Origin: Lachnospiraceae bacterium
Lineage (GTDB): Bacteria > Bacillota > Clostridia > Lachnospirales > Lachnospiraceae
Direction: 5' to 3'
Length of the DNA stretch: 5,674 nucleotides
Assembly: GCA_003489085.1 (NCBI GenBank)
Contig: DNJM01000102.1
Location: 1,907 to 7,580, forward strand
The notes below the pieces were generated by a model. It searched no databases. It was not told the DNA's origin and saw nothing but the letters and a program-made list of their open reading frames with translations. This document shows positions 1-5,674 of this stretch, piece by piece (position 1 is the stretch's first letter; each line of letters begins with the position of its first letter). The position numbers and the translations under genes are program-made.

Positions 1-171
1 AATGTAATTGGTCATACGGTTATTGATGACACCTTTTCCAACGATCGTACCCTTCTTTTCTCCGTTAAATGCAGTTGCGTCATCTTTATAATCTACGATA
101 ACGATATCCGGATCTTCCGTTGCAAATACTTTCTTTGCCTTTCCTTCATAAAGCTGTTCTAATTTTTTCAT
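1..171 (-). CDS. purC: Phosphoribosylaminoimidazole-succinocarboxamide synthase (SAICAR synthetase), N-terminal part
   Basis: This is the first 57 codons of purC; the rest lies beyond the left edge. The enzyme joins aspartate to CAIR using ATP, giving SAICAR in de novo purine synthesis in the cytosol. The translation starts MKKLEQLYEGKAKKVF, the typical PurC opening with the YEGKAKKVF nucleotide-binding segment, followed by the DDATAFNGEKKG and GKGVINN stretches seen in the family. The start at 171 is chosen because it matches the usual PurC N-terminus. An in-frame ATG at 204 would add 11 residues (MKHYERDWCKR) and has a better placed AGGA (213-216, 8 bases away), whereas the AAAGGGA (185-191) in front of the 171 start is 13 bases away, so the longer form cannot be excluded. 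It lies downstream of the three-gene DUF5717 unit on the same strand, but has its own promoter at 262-290. Identity is secure; only the start is in doubt. Confidence 0.96.
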   Translation of the reverse strand, partial: MKKLEQLYEGKAKKVFATEDPDIVIVDYKDDATAFNGEKKGTIVGKGVINNRMTNYI

Positions 172-244
172 ACGTTTACACCAGTCCCTTTCGTAATGTT
201 TCATAATTGCAATCCTGCTGCGGACGCTGCCCCTGTTCCGGCAC

Positions 245-261
245 CATTCCCTTACGGAATG
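245..261. promoter_or_regulatory. Perfect inverted repeat across the predicted purC transcription start (possible operator)
   Basis: CATTCC and GGAATG form perfect 6-base arms separated by 5 bases. The repeat directly abuts the TATAAT box and spans roughly -6 to +11 relative to the predicted start point. This is a position where a repressor could block initiation; if transcribed, only part of the stem would be in the RNA. It does not look like the PurR box known from Bacillus. An operator role is inference from position and symmetry only. Confidence 0.35.
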
Positions 262-290
262 ATTATAATACAGGAAAATATGAAAAGCAA
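262..290 (-). promoter_or_regulatory. Probable SigA-type promoter of purC
   Basis: Read on the minus strand, a TTGCTT -35 element (290-285) is followed after exactly 17 bases by a perfect TATAAT -10 element (267-262). The predicted transcription start is near 255, giving a leader of about 85 bases to the purC ATG at 171, too short for a usual purine riboswitch. The -35 matches the consensus TTGACA at four of six positions (TTG and the final pair is weak), while the -10 and spacing are ideal. The location in the 150-base gap before purC supports it. No experimental support is available. Confidence 0.75.
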
Positions 291-321
291 CATGAATCTG
301 CCAATAGAATCCCCTTATCTA

Positions 322-1086
322 TCAGCAGTTCTTCCGATATTTCTTTTTCCACTTATCCAGCAGTTCCATCGTCGGCCTGACTCCGGCCTTCTCTTCGGCC
401 TCTTCCATATCTTCGGTAATCTCCTCATTCAGACGGATATAAGCCGTACACTTCCCGATCATGCGCCGATAGCTCTCTGCATCCATGTATCTCCGACAGG
501 AATACAGATAAGCCTTCAGCATACTTTCTTCTTCGCAGATTTCAAATGCCTTCTCATACATGTCTGCCGCCTCCTGATACAGAAAAAGCCGCCCATATGC
601 CGCTCCGAGCGAACCGTAGACTCTTCCGTAGAACTTCCGCTCCACCGTATCATCCTTTTCATCGTATAAAATGGAAAGATAAACCAGAATCGCTCCCCGC
701 ACTTCTCCGCTTGCCAGCAGATTATCTCCTTTAAACTTCTTCCGCTCGATTTCCTTCTGGTTCTTCAGCTTTTCCAGAATATTCTGTACCCGCAGAAGTT
801 CTCCCTGCGTATAGAAGCCGGAACCTCTTAAGATCGTCAGTACAAACTGCTCTACGGAGCCATGCCGCTTCATGGCATTTTTCAGGACTCCCGCCAGCTC
901 TTTCAATTCCAGTTCCTCCGAAATCCAGTCACAAAGCTGATCGTTCATCACTGTATAATCAATCAGATAAATGTTATTGCAGATATAGTAGCACAGCTCT
1001 TCCAGTGTATAGATCCGTCTATGAATACTGGTAATCTCATAGGGCTGTACCGCTTTCTTTTTATGACAAAGAATTAAACTCCCCAT
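322..1086 (-). CDS. Uncharacterised helical protein with TPR-like repeats, third gene of the DUF5717/DUF5716 unit
   Basis: A 254-residue protein of unknown function. The start is well fixed: AGGAGGT (1097-1091) lies 4 bases before the ATG. The N-terminus (MGSLILCHKK) and residues 20-45, with an IYTLEELCYYICNNIYLIDY stretch, look like the conserved helical opening of a lineage-specific family. Residues about 50-110 are helical and charged. Residues about 118-142 and 155-186 fit TPR-like helix pairs: the second has G161, Y164, A173, Y177 and A180 at roughly the expected spacing. A weaker third may follow at 190-215. The C-terminal 40 residues are very acidic, then basic. No signal peptide or membrane segment is seen, so it should be cytosolic. 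Its first 26 bases overlap the end of the DUF5716-like gene, implying translational coupling and a shared function. A TPR adaptor for the Hsp70-like neighbour is my inference; no specific family could be named. Confidence 0.88.
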   Translation of the reverse strand: MGSLILCHKKKAVQPYEITSIHRRIYTLEELCYYICNNIYLIDYTVMNDQLCDWISEELELKELAGVLKNAMKRHGSVEQFVLTILRGSGFYTQGELLRVQNILEKLKNQKEIERKKFKGDNLLASGEVRGAILVYLSILYDEKDDTVERKFYGRVYGSLGAAYGRLFLYQEAADMYEKAFEICEEESMLKAYLYSCRRYMDAESYRRMIGKCTAYIRLNEEITEDMEEAEEKAGVRPTMELLDKWKKKYRKNC

Positions 1087-2344
1087 TGCTACCTCCTAAC
1101 CGTATGAGTTTCTCCGTGCGGAATCCACTGGATGGAAATAATTCTCCCAATCCGACATCTTCTACCTGAATCTTCAAAGTACGTTCGTCCAGGAACAGCA
1201 TCTTCATCAGCACTCTCACCATATAGGGCTGCGGAACAGACAGCCCTGCCAGCGGTATTTTCTCAATCCGGGTTTCTCCGCTCGCCAACGATTCGATCTT
1301 TATTTCAATGTCCTTGTCATCCGTCAAAAGGGCTTCCCACTGTCTGTCCGATTCATACCAGTGTGCCCCCCATACTACTGCGGCCTGCCAGACGTCCTTC
1401 CCATTTTGCCGCACCAGGAAGGAAATCTGCTCCGTCATTTTCCCATCGTCCAGATATACCGGACCTTCTTCAAAGGCCTGTTCCTTTCGACAGGACAGAT
1501 AGCAGGCACCTTTGCTGAACAGATTATTTCCCTGGAACACCCGCCGTCCGTTGCAAAGCACCTTGAGAGAATTCGGATACCAGTTATTATCAAATCCATC
1601 TCCGGTCAGATAAACGGAGGAAACCAGTTTTTTCTCGAATACGCCCTGGATAAATTTCCGAAAGCCCGCATCCGCATCCTTTGCCTTATCCACATTCAGA
1701 ACCGGATACAGCGCCTGCAGCTCCTTCATCTTGGCATTCGCTACTTCATCCACTGTCACGAACGGCTCCCGGCCTTTATCAAATGCCGTATGCAGTCTTC
1801 GCAGCATATAGGCACGGATTTCCTTTCTGTCGCAGTAGAACAGAGCCGATTCATACTGCCACAATTCTTTCGGCTGATAAAACATATAATAGCAAAAGCT
1901 TTCCTTATAATCCTGCACATAGATCTGTTTTCGATCCAGCCCGATCCGTGGTGCAATTCCACGGAACATCTGTACCATATCCTCATCAATAGTGGACAGA
2001 GTAAATGTCACTGTACTGATCTCTTCAAACTGCTTCAGGGAAAGCTCGATAAACTTTGTCAGCAGCCAGACCCCTTCATAGGTCTTGCCTCCATAAGTCA
2101 GCTTCTCTCCCTGAACCGCCCGGCTCAGCAGCTGTCCGGCTGTAAATCCTTCTTTCACAACAGAAAGTCTTTTTGCACTTTTTCCATAGAACCAGCTTCC
2201 GTCATGATATCCTATCATCAGCGGAATCTGATAATTGGCCGCAGCCGCTTCCAAAGTAACAGGCTCTCTCAGTTCTTCATCATAATAGCTGATCTGACAG
2301 CTTTCTTCATTCAGATCATATCCGATTTTCATCCCTTTTGCCAC
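1061..2344 (-). CDS. DUF5716-like protein: lidless, degenerate Hsp70/actin-fold protein
   Basis: A 427-residue protein that I would assign to the DUF5716 family. The GTG at 2344 is chosen as start because AAGGAG lies 7 bases before it; an ATG 4 codons later (2332) has no well-spaced site, and an open ATG at 2428 would overlap the previous gene by 47 bases without a visible site. Residues 7-21 (IGYDLNEESCQISYY) resemble the Hsp70 phosphate-1 strand; 51-59 (WFYGKSAKR) the 'GxxAkr' region; 112-150 the strand and helix that precede phosphate-2; 242-257 (SSVYLTGDGFDNNWYP) the adenosine motif; and 274-284 (NLFSKGACYLS) the connect-2 helix. The phosphate-2 strand at 166-177 reads ALFYCDRKEIRA and lacks the usual DxGGGT glycines. 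Residues 300-410 are beta-rich and resemble the Hsp70 substrate-binding beta-domain, with IPLAGLSVPQP at 363-373; no helical lid follows (DnaK is over 600 residues). Role unknown; probably a cytosolic pseudo-chaperone or scaffold. Confidence 0.9.
   Translation of the reverse strand: MAKGMKIGYDLNEESCQISYYDEELREPVTLEAAAANYQIPLMIGYHDGSWFYGKSAKRLSVVKEGFTAGQLLSRAVQGEKLTYGGKTYEGVWLLTKFIELSLKQFEEISTVTFTLSTIDEDMVQMFRGIAPRIGLDRKQIYVQDYKESFCYYMFYQPKELWQYESALFYCDRKEIRAYMLRRLHTAFDKGREPFVTVDEVANAKMKELQALYPVLNVDKAKDADAGFRKFIQGVFEKKLVSSVYLTGDGFDNNWYPNSLKVLCNGRRVFQGNNLFSKGACYLSCRKEQAFEEGPVYLDDGKMTEQISFLVRQNGKDVWQAAVVWGAHWYESDRQWEALLTDDKDIEIKIESLASGETRIEKIPLAGLSVPQPYMVRVLMKMLFLDERTLKIQVEDVGLGELFPSSGFRTEKLIRLGGSNGEFNSLS
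1091..1097 (-). promoter_or_regulatory. Strong ribosome binding site of the 254-residue TPR-like gene
   Basis: AGGAGGT on the minus strand sits 4 bases before the ATG at 1086. It lies inside the coding end of the upstream DUF5716-like gene and fixes the start, so the 26-base gene overlap is real. Confidence 0.85.
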
Positions 2345-2351
2345 GTAGCGT

Positions 2352-2357
2352 CTCCTT
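2352..2357 (-). promoter_or_regulatory. Ribosome binding site that supports the GTG start of the DUF5716-like gene
   Basis: AAGGAG on the minus strand is 7 bases from the GTG at 2344. It falls in the 37-base gap after the TAA of the DUF5717-like gene. This argues for a start at 2344 rather than at the longest open ATG (2428), which lies inside the preceding gene. Confidence 0.8.
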
Positions 2358-2376
2358 CTTTCCTGTCCTGCCGGCA

Positions 2377-2398
2377 TATACTTAGTATACCTGGTATA
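2377..2398. repeat. Two overlapping perfect 13-base palindromes at the gene 1/gene 2 junction
   Basis: On the plus strand, TATACT-T-AGTATA (2377-2389) and TATACC-T-GGTATA (2386-2398) share the central TATA. Together they make three alternating TATAC half-sites. They cover the last codons (IYQVY) and the TAA of the DUF5717-like gene. A one-base spacer is too tight for an RNA hairpin loop, so full-length stems cannot form; protein binding to DNA is conceivable, and chance in AT-rich tyrosine/isoleucine codons is also possible. Confidence 0.5.
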
Positions 2399-5300
2399 TT
2401 GTCCTCGCCAGATATTCTTCTTCTGCATATTTTTTCATCGGCTCTTCCAGCTCATCCTGCGAAAGGACAGCCATCTGATTCAGCCTGCCATATTTCCCCG
2501 ATCCGGCTGCCGCTCTCGATTCACAGCTTCGCTTTTCTGTTGTCAAAGTCTTTTCCTGATTGGTCTCCTGGAAATAGTAACGCAGAATTTCATCCTGATA
2601 TATGGTAAACTCTTTGACGTAGACATTTTCATATACCGGAATCAGAATTTCTGATTCATAATTCAGATGCTCCATATTGCCGCGTCCCAGCTGATAAAAT
2701 ACTCTTACCCGGCTGCCTGGCTGTGCCGTATACTGAATCATCACCTTATCGTATAGCTGAAGCTTTCTCAGCCATTCCTCCGGATAGCTGAGGTAAAATG
2801 GAAATACCAGCTTCTTCATCGTCATCTCACACAGAAAATGTTCCAGCATTTCTTCCTTTCCATCCATCGGCCGTTCTGCATAATATTTCAGTATCGCACA
2901 TCGGCAGATATCAGCAAATTCTTCATGATTCTTATATTCATTTTCAATAATTTCGAAAATACATTTTTCTACACAGCGATTCTCAACCACATAAGCCCGG
3001 CTGATATAAGCCAGATAAGCCTGCTTGATTCTGAAATACGGATTTCCCCCATAATAATCCAGGAAAATCTTTTCTTCCCGGTACAGTGTCTCCGTAAATA
3101 GCATCTGTGTGATAATTCGTTCTGCCAGCCTTCTGGTATTGACACCGTATTCCCGTGCCGCGTACCAAAGCTTCTTCATATTCCTCGTCGCGCCGCAGTA
3201 GTAATTCGACAGATAGGTCAGAATCACCTTATCATATTGTCCACGCTCAAACAGCTGATAACACAAGGCACTCAGGAAATCGTCTTCTTTATAATTCTCC
3301 TCCCGGATCCTTTTACTGCACATGCAGAATACACTGTCCTCTTCAAACAGATCCAGACCAAACTTCTGTATATTTTCGAAACTGATCACAATCTCCGTAC
3401 TGTCCTTCGGCACAATTTCTGTCGTCTGCACGTATCGTCTGCACAGTTCCAGAAACTTCGGTTCATAAAACATCCGTACCGTGTCATAGGTAAAAGAATC
3501 TGCATAATGCCAGCCATTTTTCCCTTCCCAGACAATTCTGGTATTCTTATCATATAGGAATACCTGTGCTCCATCTGCTGCATCGTAAGCCGTCCTCTGG
3601 CTGATCGTTCCATCCGCTTCCAGAACCAGAACATACTTCATGCCCGGCATCTTCGTCGTAACCTGGTAGGCATGACAGATATCATACATTGCCTGCAGCC
3701 TGGCCGGATTCATCCCTTCCTCGCTGCAGAAACGACGATAAATCATCCTGAGCTGGTCATTGATCCGCCGCTTGCCAAGCTGTTCCCAGGCAAATGCTTC
3801 TATCTGCTCCCGATATGCCTCATATAATTCTCCGTTTTCGTCCTGATAAGTAATAATATTGGCGTACAGCAGTGCTGCTTTTCTATAGTTCAGTGTATTC
3901 CCATGAAGAAAATATAGATAGATCGCGCGCGGAAGCTCACCCCGGATATGTTTCTCATCCAGACTCAGCATAAAATATTCATACAGCTGTGCGATCTTAA
4001 GCTCTGCTGCTACTGCTTTCTCATACCACTCATGTACTTTTCCATCCGTTATGTGCCCTTTGATTAACTGCATACAGATCGCAGAGAGTACCACCTGTTC
4101 CGGAAACATCCTCCAGGTCTGCATCAGCATCCGGGTCAGACCGGCTTCATAACTCTTTTGCTGACAGGCGAGTTCTGCTGCGTGAAGGGCCACTTCTCTG
4201 GTAAGCAGCCTGTATTTTGCAGCAAAATTCAGCACCTGGATCTCAAAAGCTCCCAGCTTTTTCATCAGATCCGGTCGTTCCAGATAACAGTCAAAGGCTT
4301 CCAGATAAAACCGGATTCCATTTGCTCCGTTGGAAAACTGCCGTTCCAGAAGACGCAGTCGGTTGCCCGGTGTCTCATACAGCGGATCCAGCAGCATCAT
4401 CATCAATGCAATCTGCCATTTTCTTGGATTCTTCAGGTAAATACGACACATTTCTCCCAGAACCTTTTCATTTTGCTTTGCATTATCCGTCATCCGGGCA
4501 AGCAGATAAAGATAATACAGACCAAGAATCGGCGTCTTCCCAAGCTCTGACTTTTTATATTTATAATTTTCCAGAATCCATTTTGCTTCTTCTCTTTTCT
4601 GCCCCTGCATATAGATCTCTGCCAGGATCAGCTGGTATAGCTCTTTCTCCGGCTCCTTCTCACGCAGTGCATTCAGCTTTGCCACCGCGCTGTCCGTCCA
4701 TGTATTCAGATCTGTCCTGCCGGCACGCATTCCAAGATAGCTTTTCACCACCTGCGCCAGCAAAAATTCCGACTCTCTTTCCCTTCTGGGCTGATTGGGA
4801 GCCTGGTGTACCACAATCGTAAATGCCAGCCGATCATACGGTGTCTCCAGATAAATCCGTCCGTAATTATAGCCGGCATGGAGCTTCTCATGCTCAATCA
4901 CGTAAGGAAGCTGGAAGTGGTTTCCCAGAAAATCATCCGTTGTAACCCGATTCTGCGGCAGCCGGATAAACTCTCCCTCTGCCCTCACCTGAATTTCCAG
5001 ATAGCCCCAGGAATTCTTTTCCAGCAATACTTCATCCTTTACGGACTCCAGAATGGTATCATATTGCTTCTCATCCTTCAGCAGTGTCAGATAGAGCTTT
5101 TCTTTCTGCTTGGTTCCTACAAGGAATTCCTCCAGTGCCGACTCCCCAAGGGACCATTTCCGCATATTATCATAAAGCGCATAGATCCTTTTATCTTCAT
5201 ATTTCAGAACATCGTAAAATTCTCTGGAGCGAAACAGACGGTGTGCTTCCTGGAAATCCTGTCTGGCCAGATTCTTAAAATCCCGCATCGACTGAATCTT

Positions 5301-5666
5301 CCCATAGGAAGTCATAATATATGGCTTTTCCACAACCGCAGTAAACGGAATTCGGAACTCGCCGCCATTTGTTGCTACCGTAAAGCTGCCCCGTTCAGCA
5401 TAGCCCGGTTCCAGTCCTCTGGCATCATAGGTAAAACGAACGGTCACAGGATTCCCTTCAAAGCCAGGCTCCAGAAGATGCACACGAAAAGAAGATGGAT
5501 ATACCAGTCCCCTGATATCTCCCTCCAGACGGTTCCCTATTTCAAAACTGCCTTGATAGATCTCTCCTTCACCTATCCGCAATTCCAGATGCGTCTGCTT
5601 AAAGAACACCTCCGGCCGCTCCATTTGAAAATTTCCTTTTGCAAATCGTTTCATTTTATCTTTCAA
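2382..5666 (-). CDS. DUF5717-like large cytosolic protein: beta-sandwich pair, helical solenoid and C-terminal beta-domain
   Basis: About 1094 residues, which I would assign to the DUF5717 family of Clostridia; function unknown. The TTG at 5666 gives MKDKMKRFAKG, which fits the basic opening I recall for this family. An ATG at 5654 is an alternative, and since the frame stays open to the window edge a start further upstream cannot be excluded; the ribosome binding site would lie outside. Residues about 25-115 form an all-beta, Ig-like region ending in RIPFTAVVEKP. Residues 120-210 are helical. Residues 215-290 are a second beta region ending in LAFTIVVHQ. Residues 300-645 are a long helical array with TPR-like units (for example 342-368). 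Residues 675-725 are a small beta insertion, 785-960 more helical repeats, and 972-1035 a beta-rich domain. A Ser/Ala/Gly-rich linker (1048-1057) leads to a charged terminal helix. No signal peptide, membrane segment or catalytic motif is evident. It is the first visible gene of the unit, 37 bases from the DUF5716-like gene, and probably acts as a scaffold for it. Confidence 0.9.
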   Translation of the reverse strand: MKDKMKRFAKGNFQMERPEVFFKQTHLELRIGEGEIYQGSFEIGNRLEGDIRGLVYPSSFRVHLLEPGFEGNPVTVRFTYDARGLEPGYAERGSFTVATNGGEFRIPFTAVVEKPYIMTSYGKIQSMRDFKNLARQDFQEAHRLFRSREFYDVLKYEDKRIYALYDNMRKWSLGESALEEFLVGTKQKEKLYLTLLKDEKQYDTILESVKDEVLLEKNSWGYLEIQVRAEGEFIRLPQNRVTTDDFLGNHFQLPYVIEHEKLHAGYNYGRIYLETPYDRLAFTIVVHQAPNQPRRERESEFLLAQVVKSYLGMRAGRTDLNTWTDSAVAKLNALREKEPEKELYQLILAEIYMQGQKREEAKWILENYKYKKSELGKTPILGLYYLYLLARMTDNAKQNEKVLGEMCRIYLKNPRKWQIALMMMLLDPLYETPGNRLRLLERQFSNGANGIRFYLEAFDCYLERPDLMKKLGAFEIQVLNFAAKYRLLTREVALHAAELACQQKSYEAGLTRMLMQTWRMFPEQVVLSAICMQLIKGHITDGKVHEWYEKAVAAELKIAQLYEYFMLSLDEKHIRGELPRAIYLYFLHGNTLNYRKAALLYANIITYQDENGELYEAYREQIEAFAWEQLGKRRINDQLRMIYRRFCSEEGMNPARLQAMYDICHAYQVTTKMPGMKYVLVLEADGTISQRTAYDAADGAQVFLYDKNTRIVWEGKNGWHYADSFTYDTVRMFYEPKFLELCRRYVQTTEIVPKDSTEIVISFENIQKFGLDLFEEDSVFCMCSKRIREENYKEDDFLSALCYQLFERGQYDKVILTYLSNYYCGATRNMKKLWYAAREYGVNTRRLAERIITQMLFTETLYREEKIFLDYYGGNPYFRIKQAYLAYISRAYVVENRCVEKCIFEIIENEYKNHEEFADICRCAILKYYAERPMDGKEEMLEHFLCEMTMKKLVFPFYLSYPEEWLRKLQLYDKVMIQYTAQPGSRVRVFYQLGRGNMEHLNYESEILIPVYENVYVKEFTIYQDEILRYYFQETNQEKTLTTEKRSCESRAAAGSGKYGRLNQMAVLSQDELEEPMKKYAEEEYLARTIYQVY

Positions 5667-5674
5667 GTCCGACA

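Larger units (their letters stand above)
172..321. other. Intergenic region between the TPR-like gene and purC
   Basis: This 150-base gap holds the purC promoter (262-290), the inverted repeat at 245-261 and the purC leader with two candidate ribosome binding sites (213-216 and 185-191). I looked for an intrinsic terminator after the TGA at 324-322 and found only a weak 5-base stem (304-308 with 318-322) with no following T run. Readthrough from the upstream operon into purC is therefore possible. Confidence 0.7.

Noticed and set aside
171..255. Purine-type riboswitch in the purC leader
   Set aside because: The leader is about 85 bases, shows no three-way junction or conserved purine-riboswitch core, and no terminator/antiterminator pair.
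304..322. Weak stem-loop after the stop of the TPR-like gene (possible terminator)
   Set aside because: Only a 5-base AT-rich stem with a 9-base loop and no T run follows on the minus strand, so it is not a credible intrinsic terminator.
196..669. Plus-strand open frame of 157 codons
   Set aside because: It is antisense to the TPR-like gene and to the purC promoter, with no ribosome binding site and no recognisable protein character.
1361..2608. Plus-strand open frame of 415 codons
   Set aside because: It lies antisense to the DUF5716-like gene and the end of the DUF5717-like gene, which have good ribosome binding sites and recognisable folds. Its translation is low-complexity in character, rich in His, Ile, Phe and Ser, typical of an antisense shadow.
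4217..4822. Plus-strand open frame of 201 codons
   Set aside because: It is fully antisense to the solenoid part of the DUF5717-like gene and has a Ser/Pro/Ala-rich shadow composition.
2382..5666. DUF5717-like protein as a secreted or surface adhesin because of its Ig-like N-terminal domains
   Set aside because: No signal peptide, membrane segment or wall-anchor motif is present, and the partner genes encode cytosolic-type proteins.

Overview
The window looks like a chromosomal segment of an anaerobic Firmicute, most likely a Lachnospiraceae (Clostridia). The purC start, the moderate GC, the strong AGGAGG-type ribosome binding sites and two large proteins that resemble the Clostridia-restricted families DUF5717 and DUF5716 all point that way. 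This assignment rests on recall of protein families, not on a search. All real genes are on the minus strand, so the window reads from right to left.

Layout in the direction of transcription: (1) 5666..2382, a 1094-residue DUF5717-like protein with two N-terminal beta-sandwich-like domains, a long helical (TPR-like) solenoid, a beta-rich C-terminal domain and a linker-plus-helix tail; (2) 2344..1061, a 427-residue DUF5716-like protein that reads as a lidless, degenerate Hsp70 with an actin/Hsp70-type ATPase fold followed by a substrate-binding beta-domain; (3) 1086..322, a 254-residue helical protein with TPR-like repeats that overlaps gene 2 by 26 bases; (4) after a 150-base gap with its own promoter, the first 57 codons of purC (171..1), which runs off the left edge.

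Genes 1-3 form a tight, probably cotranscribed unit (37-base gap, then a 26-base overlap). None has a signal peptide or membrane segment, so the products should be cytosolic. An Hsp70-like protein flanked by two helical-repeat proteins suggests an uncharacterised chaperone-like or scaffold complex. The Hsp70-like member appears to have lost the glycine-rich phosphate-2 loop, so it may be a pseudo-ATPase. That is the most interesting content of the window. Function is inferred only from fold-level motif reading. purC is an unrelated purine biosynthesis gene with its own promoter. No RNA genes, mobile elements, CRISPR arrays or convincing intrinsic terminators were found.
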